Assembly: GCA_905221605.1 (NCBI GenBank)
Contig: CAJNDS010002523.1
Coordinates: forward strand, 1 to 62,000
Direction of reading: 5' to 3'
Length of the DNA: 62,000 bases
Origin: Symbiodinium natans
Lineage: Eukaryota; Sar; Dinophyceae; Suessiales; Symbiodiniaceae
A program made the translations under genes and the position numbers. Below, one piece after another: positions 52,847-62,000 of this stretch (positions are counted from its first letter, which is position 1; each line of letters starts with the position of its first letter). Under the pieces are notes generated by a model that worked only from the letters and a program-made list of their open reading frames with translations, was not told the DNA's origin and searched no databases.

Positions 52847-55800
52847 ACGTCTTGTAAAACCTTGAGGCTTGGGTTATCAGGGACAGCGGCTCCACAGGAG
52901 TCCTATAAGAGCCTTGTCGGACACCAAGGAGTCCTCCATAGACGCCTCCTGGAGAAGGGCAGAGGAATTTGGGGCCACACTTTAGGCCCCGCCAGGCTTC
53001 AGGGTCAGCACGGAACATCACGTGCCAGAAGCATTCATGGCACTTGGGATAGGAAAAAATATATTGACAACCCCAGCACGGCCCGAAGCAGGCTTCTCCT
53101 CCCATCGCCTACAAACCCCCCACAGCTCTACACCGCAAGAGGGCCGCACCAGTGAGCAGGCCGGCCCCATAGGTCATCCCGACCTTGGGGGGCTCAGGGC
53201 TTGGCGCTCATCAGGGCCCTAGGGCTGCAGATGGTTTGAGGCATTTGCAAATTACTCGCAAGCGAAAGTGCGGGTCCTGAAGTACGCGACAACCCACTGT
53301 GGCCCAAGTAGCAAGGTGTTCTGCTTTTGCGGTGGGCTTGAGGTCTTTCAGAAGCGATGCAAAAACAAGAAACACTGTAGCACTGTAGCACCCTACACCC
53401 TAAACCCTGAGCCGCATGCCATAGTACAATCATGCAGGCCACGGCCCTGAACATAACTAAGACCAAAGCCACTTGCAGTAATCATAAGAACCATACTGAT
53501 TTGGTCCGGTCTAGAGAAGAGTGGGACTTTCAGCACAGAATTTGCACTGTACGGCATCATCTGGTCTCAGGGCGCATGGGTTTCAGGGTTAGGTCCAACG
53601 GTTAGGTACTCTGCACGGCTTCTGGCTTCAGGTCTACCAGAGTCCGGGCCTGTCTCCTCAAGCTCTGGCCAGCCAAAGCACCCTCGCACGCTCTACCCAA
53701 AACCTTGAACTCTGGAAGCGCCAGACGAAAGGGTTCAACCGAGGGGCGCTGTAGGTCATCTTCTCCCCGAACTGCCGGCCGTAGCCTCGAAACCCCAAGG
53801 CCCCAAGGTGTGCCCCAGGCGCAGAAGGAGGCTTTCTTTCGACGCTCACACGCACACACAGCAGGGCCAACTGCCAGTGGTTCAGGTCTTCGTGAGATTC
53901 GCGAAGGCCCCAAGGCACTCAACTCTCAAGACCCCTCGAAGTGGCGAACAAGGACTTACGATGCTTCTCGCGAAGGCGGCCCCGGAGCATCCCCAAGCTG
54001 CGTGCCTTCCAAGAAGAGCTCATCTTTCGAAACAGGCGTGGACGCGCGAGGTCGAGGCCTTGGGCATGCAGCTGCATGATGCCGTAGCTCCGCGAGAATT
54101 GGGGAGGTTCTTTTTTAGTACCCTTGGGGTGTTGGGTGGATCACTCGGAGCCCAGCTAAGTGCTAAGTTTTCCTTTCGGAAGGCAACTCAGAAATTGCTT
54201 TCGCAACTGAAAATCATTCGACGACCCCGTATCTACTTGTTAGGGGGCTCCAGATGAGGCCAAAACCATTCCATGCCATGCTTGTCGAGCCATTAGTGAA
54301 TCAACTCCATGGAACACTCCGCACGGCGTGCGTTCAGCTGACTTAAGCTGATCTGCGTTCGAAGACTGCACGCGCATAGTGGTGCCCTTTTCCATGTGCT
54401 TGACTAACTGAGATTGTCGGGCGGTTACTGACCACATGTCAATGTGTTGACAGCAAGTGCAACTGCAAAGTTGCATCCTACCCACTCCTACAGTCGAGTA
54501 CTGGCTCTCTTGCAAGCACAAGCAAGTACAAGAGCTCGACGTGTTGATCAAAATCTCGGGCGAGCGAACGCCGCCTGTAAAACGCTGAGAAGAGACCCGG
54601 TCCGATGCATCGACCCCTGGGTCTTCCAGAATTGGTACTCATAGTTCAGTTCTTCATGGCAGGGCATGTCAAACATGTGTACGGCATTGCAGATGCCGGC
54701 CCATCCTGCCCCAGACTCACAAGGTTAGGACACAATGGCCTGTGGATAAGTAGTCGCTCATCTCGATGAAAAAACTTCTGCTTTCAAGCGGACAGTGCCT
54801 CAGCATGGCTTGATGACGGATTTGGGGGGTTATTTTGCTGCTGGGGGATTGGGATTTAGGGCTTGCAAGTCCCGATAGCAGGGGCAAGAAGTGAGTGGGG
54901 TACACACCGCTGTTGCTTTATGAACTGCAGGCGTCAGAAAGCAGATGGTGTCCCCATTCCTGCATACAAACTTACGTACATACGTGGCTTTACAAGCCCC
55001 TGCTTGACACTACTGGATACAGCCAAGACAAAGCAAAGAAAGCAACTATGTAACAAAGAATAGGCTATCTTCTGACATCAGCCACCGTGACGGTCCTTTC
55101 AAAAATGAAGCCCTGAGTCTACCATCCGGATCTCACTCTTGTAAGTCCAAAATCCAAACCACAAACCCTCATATTCCCCAGGCAAGAATGCGGCAACCGG
55201 AGCCCCAAGGAAGTCCCAAAGTTGGAGCTCTCTGAGCCCGGCACACTGGAGCCTACTTCCCACCAGCGCCCAGAGCCGAAAGTAGGCAGCGGGGGCGGTG
55301 GGCGGGCTTAGGGCTTCTACTTACGAGCTCAACAGGACTACTCTGTATAAGGTTGCGTGTACTTGCCCGTCATAAACTATGCCCTGTCCCTGGTCGCTGC
55401 GTTCAGCAGCCCCCTGCACACTTTGCGTAGACTTCATTATCCCTAAATCAAAGCCCTCCTGCATTCGGGGTGAATGGTTCACGTTCAGGGAGGTCAGGGC
55501 TTCAGCGTGTCGCTTTCCAGACTTCAGGCACCATGGGGTTAACCAGTTGAGCCCCCGAGCATCGCATGGGATCAGCACGCTCTCACACATCTTCGAGGAG
55601 GGCGATTCCTGAACATGCTCCACCAATGGATCGGAGAAAGCATGAGATCACCATCATCATGCTTCAACCATCTTCAACCCCCATACCTGAAATCTTGAAA
55701 ACATGTGAGGTGCTTATCTGGCAACTGACGAGTACGACAAGTCGGGACTGGCATGCCTGCTACCTAGTCTCCACAACGTGTCACAAAAGAACCCGGCACA

Positions 55801-56845
55801 TAGCTCATCCGAGGAGCACTGCGGACGGGCAGCTGAGCCCCGTTTCCGCAGAAGATCTGGAGGTTTCGGGATTTGGCAAATTAGATTAGAATCTGTTGAG
55901 AACTGGAGGGCTTCAGGTTTGGGACTCGAGAGTCTGAAAGGACAGGAATCATCTCAGGGAGTCTCAGGGAAAAGCCTGAAGGTACAATTACAAAGACCGC
56001 GTTGGTCACCAGAGTCTATGATTGTAGTCGCCGCGAGATTCTAGGGGTCCTACAAACCACACACCTGCATTAGCCTTCATGGTTCCAGCATGGCTGCCAT
56101 ACAAAACAAGCTAGTGCCAGCTAGTGCCAGAGGTGGTCTCTCGCATCCTTTGGCTCTACTGCAACTGTTGCCGACTGTTGCCTGCCCCAAAGGTGAATCA
56201 AACCGGAGGGACCCAAGAAGTTGAGAAGCAGCCTGAGTCGTGGCCTCATAAGACTCGGCAATAGTTCTGAAACTTGCAGGAACTGCGCCGGCCCCACGAA
56301 GAAGAGTTGATCACCGGGAACGCTCCGTTGCGTGAGCCACTTCCTTGGGCTAGGGATGGTTTAAGCTCCAGCCGAGGTAGCCGGCCTAAGCTGAACAAAC
56401 GAGAACCGTACCACTAGCAGTCTCAGCACTTGCAAAAAGCAGAGAGGGGCAGGGAAGTGTGCGAGTCAAGCCGGCGAAGATAATCAGATGTGTTCATGAT
56501 GCCGAGCGTTTGCACCAACAAACGCCGACACCAAACACCATGTCCGAATGGAAAGGCGGCATCAACATCACAGCTCCAAGAATGCAGCCCAAAACCCTGT
56601 TCCTATGATCATCCTTAACCGGAAATCTGTAAGGGGCGGGCAGACCCCTCCGAATGTTCTCGCAAGTGGCCAGGGCGCAGATTGGGTCCGACCCGGCCTC
56701 GAACGGCGCAACAGCAAAGTAGACCGCCCCGGGCAGCCAGATGAGATACGCGCGACGCAAAAGTGAATTTCTGTTGGCAGTCCCTACAGTTCTGATAGAC
56801 GAAAGTGAGCAAAGCAAGTTCTTGCAAAGTAAAGCTCTCTTGGCA

Positions 56846-56945
56846 CACTCATCCAGGCTCCCCGGGCGGGGAGATCGGCCGGAGGTCGGCCATCGGGCGC
56901 GTCGCTGAGATATCGCAGGTCCGGCTTATCCATGGCACAGCGCTT
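56846..56945 (-). CDS. Candidate first coding exon, minus strand
   Basis: ATG at 56933 follows CTCTTCCAG|AAGCGCTGTGCC by 12 bases, as expected for a spliced-leader acceptor just before a start codon. The frame reads MDKPDLRYLSDAPDGRPPAD then LPARGAWM. It is hydrophilic and Pro/Asp-rich, like the cytoplasmic N-terminus of many porters. A GT donor follows. It could be exon 1 of the sugar porter (TM1 exon at 51986) or of another gene. Confidence 0.3.
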
Positions 56946-59900
56946 CTGGAAGAGCCTGGTCGCTGTCATGTGCCACTACACATCTTTGCGCATGCGTACA
57001 TGGGAAAGGCTGCTTAACTCTTCGTTGAAGATGTGAACTCTGAGAAAACTTGCTGATGTCGACCTATGTGAACGACAAGAGCGGTGGCGACAATGCCTGA
57101 CTGGGCCAGCGATTGACAAATTCCCTCAACCCTATAAACCCTAAACTTGAACAATCTGAACTCGTTTAGCAGCCGGCCTGAGCCAGTACACCGAGTCTGC
57201 CACTGCCGCTCTGAGAGCACCTGCAGAAAAGACGATTCTAAAATGAACATTCGTATTCGTGGTATTTTACGATGACCACAAAAAGTCGCTCACAACAATC
57301 GTTAAAGACCCGATTTTTGTCTCGGGTTTTTTGCTGCCCGCACTGCACATGGGGATTTTAGGGTTTCAGGTTTAGGGTTCCTTGAATTCTCACGACTGCA
57401 AACTGGTTAGTGCTCCTATCCCTTTTTCTTAAAGCCAGGGAAACGGGGGGTGGGCTCCTGGCTCGGTTTGAGGCTTCTTCTCTTGGGTCATGTGTTGTGC
57501 ACTTAGGGGCTTTGGGTAAAGCCTCAGTGCTTAATCGGGGCGTTTGGGGCTTGCTGGTCTGGCAATGCATGTGCATATGGTTGCCACATTGCCACAGTGC
57601 CACTGTTTTTGAAGACCCTTTCGTTGCCAAGTATGCAACAGAGCCTGCCCCTCTGAATTCTGAGGGGCCTCCGTTTGCTAATCGGCGGAACTCCTTATCG
57701 GCACCCGGATACCCCATCACCGAAGCAAGCACTTTGCTAAGACCGAAGCGTGAAGTAACACGTACCATGTCATGTAGTCTCATTTCTGAAAAAATCAAAA
57801 AGCGATAACAATCCAATAGCTTAAGACACAAATTGACTATGATACTAGAATATGTGCCTGTATCGACTGGCCTACCCTTCGACTGGCCTGGTTTGCCCAC
57901 ATAGTCGCAGCCGACGATCAGCGCACGCTGCGGTCCACCTGTGCTAAAGTCGGGAACTTAACTTGTACCAATAATGCTAATTTGCATTCTGAAGTTTCGG
58001 GATGTCTTGGGCAGCCTCGGGCATGACCACATGTCCCTTTGACGAGCATGCAAGACCCCACATGCCCCTGAGAAGCACTCACTAGACCGGGGTCACCTGG
58101 GAACTGCCAGGGATCGAAGATGTCGGTCGCTCCAGGGCCCTGGACACAGGCTCTTTGGTTCTCACCCTGAACCTACTGTGTAGACACACACACATAACCC
58201 ATTAATTACGGTTATATGGTTAACTTCCTTAACAGCACTTTCGATCCTCGGTGATCGTCGAGGGCAAGCCGTTTGTCATGATCCCACTGCTCATGGGATA
58301 CTCCTGGGCGGTCAGCAAAACTTTGAGTCTGCCAAAAATGTGTGTGTGCGCATGATGAAGAGTCGGCTCCTTGAAAGCTCAAGCTTGCTGCCTCCCTCCA
58401 AGTACTGAGTCCACGACCGTGCCAAACATGGTCGTCGGCGGAAAGGATTGGACAGGGATGGTCACCTGAGACGCGTGGCACACAAATTGGCTGAACACAA
58501 ACAGTGTTTCACGCACGAAGGTGGCTTCCGGACGGTTGCGCTGGGTATCGGATGCAACCCGCAAAAGCCAACACTTTGGCAAATGCTTGAAGGGCGGTCG
58601 TGTACTAGCAAGGCGATCACATCCAAGTCTCAAGCGCGAGCCTCCGTAGCAAAGCCTCCAACCCAATCATAAGAGTACTTCAACTATAAATCTCTGATAC
58701 TAGTACTAATATTGCGTATGTGCATCTCATACAGGATACTGAACCTAGCACTACGAGTACTACCAGCATGCGAGTAAGTGACAAGCAGTAATGATAAGTA
58801 GCACAAGTAATCCAACAATGCTAATAGTGCCAATATCTCGAACAAACACCAAATAAATGCTTCACACATAGATCGGTACAGTAATAAAAATACGGCGACT
58901 ACTGACTAGCAATCCAAAATACTGATAACTCTCTCTGGCAACACTGCCAATAACCGTATTCAAGAATAAGAGGCGGAGGTGGCAACACAAACGGGCGGGA
59001 GCCAAGCCGACTTTCCGCTTGCTTTGTTTTCACGTTCCCCCCTCTTTCTTCACTCATGATTTACCTCACAGAACGTTTACTCTTTTCCTTCGGCGACCGA
59101 TTCGGCCACAGACCAAAGGTTTTTCTGTTTTTTTGGAGGGGGTGGGTGGGGAAAACAAAATGAAAAAGCAATTGGGCAATAAAACACAACACACGTTTGC
59201 CATACAAGCTTGCCTTGTATACACACAGACTGCACGACATATGCGACTCGTAACCCATGGAGAATAATACTCTTCATTACAAAAGTCTCCCATCCGATGT
59301 ATAAATTCTAAATGGACCGGTGAATTTGACTAACGCATTGAATGGCCGGGGATTTTTTTTATAGAATCAAGGTCAGCCACTGGTACAACCAATGTGCCAA
59401 AATCAAATTATAATCAAAGGCTCTTCTATTTTGTAAGTAGGGGCCAGATCCATTGAATTGAGATGACACACTTTACAACATGGTCCCATTTTTTGCAGGA
59501 GAAATAACTTAGAGGATGATAAATCTCATACTGATTTGTACTCTTCGAACGCAGGAAAAATAGAAGGCAGTGAAGAACAGCTGCTGGGAATCCCGGTGCC
59601 TCAAAGCACTATCGCAATCAGGGGCGAGATAGAGTCATTGAAAAAGAAGCCACAAGCCGCTTACAACTGCACAACATGATATCATCTAAACAAGCGAATG
59701 CTAGATTACACTCGCACTAACTAGATACGAGTCGCCCCAAGCTTCAAAGGTAAACTATTGAATGGCATTGGCTAACATAGTTGGAGGTCAATTGTACTCG
59801 TTGAATAGATTCTGCTTTGCAAAATGAAACCACATATTTTCCATGAATTTGGGAACGAATTCGTGGAATACATTGGTAAAACCGATGTTTTCCAACATGT

Positions 59901-60214
59901 CTATGTTTTCTGACGCCATGAACCCCAGGCCCTGAGATATCACTGGGAAACTTTGAAAAACAGCCTTGGTTTGAATGCGAAATAGGGATAGCAATAGTTC
60001 ACAAACAACCCAAAAAGCTTAATCCCCGAACTCTATAAACTCTAAACTCTTTTTTTTGGTTTTTGACTCTAAACTCCTTAAACCCGTAATTTCCCAAAGC
60101 CTGCCATCTCCTGAGGTTCGAACCGCAGAAGCCCAACTAGGCCTCGAGGCGGCGCTGGCCTCGAGATGGGAGGTCGGCTACGTCAGACTCTACGTAAGAT
60201 TATGTGCTGTTTTG

Positions 60215-60219
<5 letters not shown>

Positions 60220-60249
<30 letters not shown>

Positions 60250-60340
60250 TTGTATGTATATATATATAATTATTATAGCTATAACTTTAACTATATATAA
60301 TTATAATTAAAGTATACATATATATATATATATGTATTTA
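60220..60340. repeat. (CT)n/(TA)n microsatellite
   Basis: (CT)n, then interrupted (TA)n, TAT and AT-rich repeats. A poly-G run of about 16 bp follows at 60428-60443. Confidence 0.95.
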
Positions 60341-61018
60341 TTTATTTAAGTTCGTTTAGAAATAAAGAGAGAACTATTTGCCACGAAGACCCTGGGGCTC
60401 CAAGTAATTCAATCCCTGCGTTGAGGCGGGGGGGGGGGGGGGTCTAAAGTCGATGAATACTTCGGGCCATGCTGGGGCCCGTTGGCGCTCACGGCCTGGG
60501 GGAGACTAGAAGACAATAGGTTACGATCAGCAGTTCAAGATTCTAAGGTCTCCGTTGCCAAAGACTTCGCTTGGGCGTAGTATGAAGTGGGGTGTTCTGC
60601 TGGCCCCTGTGGGGCAAAGCGAACTTTTAGAGCTTCTTTCACAAGCCTGGGGTCTGGGGATATTCAACTTTTCCCATCTTGCGTGTTCTCACAGAGCCGA
60701 CAGTTCAAGTCTTAGAGCTACCGGCAACCGTCTGGACCGGTCCTCACACTCCAAACCCGAAGCCTTGAATCCTAACCCTGTTGACTTCAGCTTGGTCCTT
60801 ACATGCAAGCACCCGCTGCAGATACAAGCGTCAGGTGTTCATACTTCGACTAAGCAAGTCGAACCAACAATTTTGCATCATAACAACATCTCGAAATCAC
60901 GCCCTTGAGCCGTAATTAGAGTCCAGGCCTGAAAGACACATAAAAAGTAGCCCCAAACACTAAAATATTATGCGACGCAACCCTTACATAACAGACTACA
61001 CAACTCCTTCATACTTAC

Positions 61019-61840
61019 AGATCGAGGTTTCGAGAAGCATATGCGCCCACGCCTCAGCCATGTGCCGTGCAGAGGCTAGCTCAGACCGTGCCTGCACCGT
61101 TTTTTGAGGGCATGGGCGGATGCAGGATATCGTTTTGGGGAGAAGTGGACCTGTAGTAACCATGGTCAGTCTCACTAAGAAATTCCGTCTGGGGTACGTC
61201 TTCACACTGACTTGATTCGGGTTTCTTGGCCGAAAGGCCAATACGGGTGATCTAATGATCAGGCTTAAGTCTTAGGGTGTCTTTCTGCCGAATTTCTTGT
61301 GACAAATTGGAAGTCGATAATGCCCCTACCATGCTTACTCCCAAACTCCCCCCATGCCTCAAGCACAACTTCCTGTAGCACCTTTCCAAGAAGCCCTTGG
61401 CCACTTCGAACTCAAAGGCACACACAGAGCGACTGCAATGCTGCCTCGGCCAGTTGCTGCAGGGCCTCAGCACGAAGAAGAAGCCCCACTTGAAAACAAT
61501 CAGAGCGCGCCCGCCAACCGTCAGACAAACAGATGGCGTAGCAGGCACCTCTGAGACAAAAAAGCATGGGGCGCACACATGCAGCGTGGCAAGCACTCTT
61601 GCTTAAGCCTTGCTTGGGGGGTGGAGCGATGGGGATGTCGGGTTGTGGCAGAATTGAAGCTTTGGCCAGGAAGACGCACCTGCTTCCTGAACCCTACGCC
61701 TAACCCCGAAACTCCAAACCCTGGTGCCGAGCAGGCACCTGCTCGACCTCGGTTGTCTTGGCCTCCGGCGCTGGAGCGATGATCCAAAGTCCGAGTCGGG
61801 TGACCGGATATAGGGTCATGAAGGTTCGCAAAAACACGGG
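61019..61840 (-). CDS. Partial unknown gene at the right edge, three exons
   Basis: Three minus-strand exons fit in phase. 61840-61739 reads PVFLRTFMTLYPVTRLGLWI then IAPAPEAKTTEVEQ (donor CAG|GTGCCT). 61465-61424 reads ALQQLAEAALQSLC (acceptor GCTGAG|GCC, donor TGT|GTGTGC). 61091-61019 reads ARSELASARHMAEAWAHMLL then ETSI (acceptor GTGCAG|GCA, perfect donor T|GTAAGT). The middle and last exons are strongly helical. I do not recognise the family. The 5' part lies beyond the window, and the next exon downstream was not found. Confidence 0.5.
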
Positions 61841-62000
61841 CTGCTCGTAGATGTACGGCAAGCAGTTTCAGGAGGTTGTGCTACACAGATATGTATGTAC
61901 ATCAATATATATATATATATATACACACACATATTTTCAAGCCTAGGTGGCGTAGCGGCTGTGCACCAACCCGAACGCCTAACCGAGTGAAGTGGGTAAG

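Larger units (their letters stand above)
52000..61000. other. Largely unannotated 52-61 kb region
   Basis: Apart from the candidate first exon near 56.9 kb and simple repeats, I see no supported gene. Short frames at 53.6-54.25 kb (plus: ALGMQLHDAVAPRELGRFFF; minus: RGYGRQFGEKMTYSAPRLNP) have protein-like composition on both strands and cannot be oriented. From about 58.7 to 60.3 kb the sequence is AT-rich. Confidence 0.5.

Noticed and set aside
60108-60128. GAGGTTCGAACCGCAG, resembling a tRNA T-arm
   Set aside because: No acceptor stem, D-arm or anticodon arm can be placed around it.

Overview
This window looks like nuclear DNA of a dinoflagellate, most likely of the Symbiodiniaceae type. 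Three observations support this. Telomere-type TTTAGGG/CCCTAAA repeats occur throughout, in both orientations. Genes are broken into very short exons (12 to about 220 bp) separated by long introns. The introns I could place by protein homology and reading phase often start with GC or GA instead of GT, and usually end at AG followed by G. The species is an inference. Nothing bacterial (operons, Shine-Dalgarno sites, CRISPR) is visible, and I found no convincing rRNA or tRNA gene.

Layout. 1-9540: subtelomere-like mosaic of interstitial telomeric arrays in both orientations, with unit-length variants of 8 and 9 bp, a duplicated block of about 205-240 bp, and microsatellites. No gene is supported here. 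9540-14310: AT-rich satellite made of tandem foldback elements of about 110-140 bp within units of mostly 410-440 bp, interrupted by two copies of a 510-bp repeat. 14310-19440: a second, GAGCTC-rich complex satellite containing a third, diverged copy of the 510-bp repeat. 19440-21450: microsatellites, a TTCGACGAA minisatellite and G-rich degenerate telomeric sequence.

Genes. 25607-21770 (minus): a secreted or Golgi-type carbohydrate sulfotransferase (Sulfotransfer_2-like) with a signal peptide; six exons were recovered and at least one is missing. About 28800-36350 (plus): a string of exon-like islands that suggests one or more unrecognised genes, divergent from the sulfotransferase and convergent with the next gene. 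51986-36926 (minus): a major facilitator sugar porter (GLUT/ERD6 type) with exons for nearly all twelve membrane segments and all family signature motifs; the last ten exons join in perfect phase. Inside it, between the TM6 and TM7 exons (45938-43860, same strand), lie further exon-like segments encoding an acidic, helical, four-cysteine protein. These are either a nested gene or element, or a large insertion in the transporter's central loop. 61840-61019 (minus): three phase-compatible exons of an unrecognised gene that runs off the right edge.

The two recognisable genes act on carbohydrates: sugar transport across a membrane and sulfation of glycans in the secretory pathway. I see no direct evidence that they are co-regulated. 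The remaining sequence, including 25.7-28.8 kb and most of 52-61 kb, is intronic or intergenic, with short telomeric relics, homopolymer C/G tracts and simple repeats.
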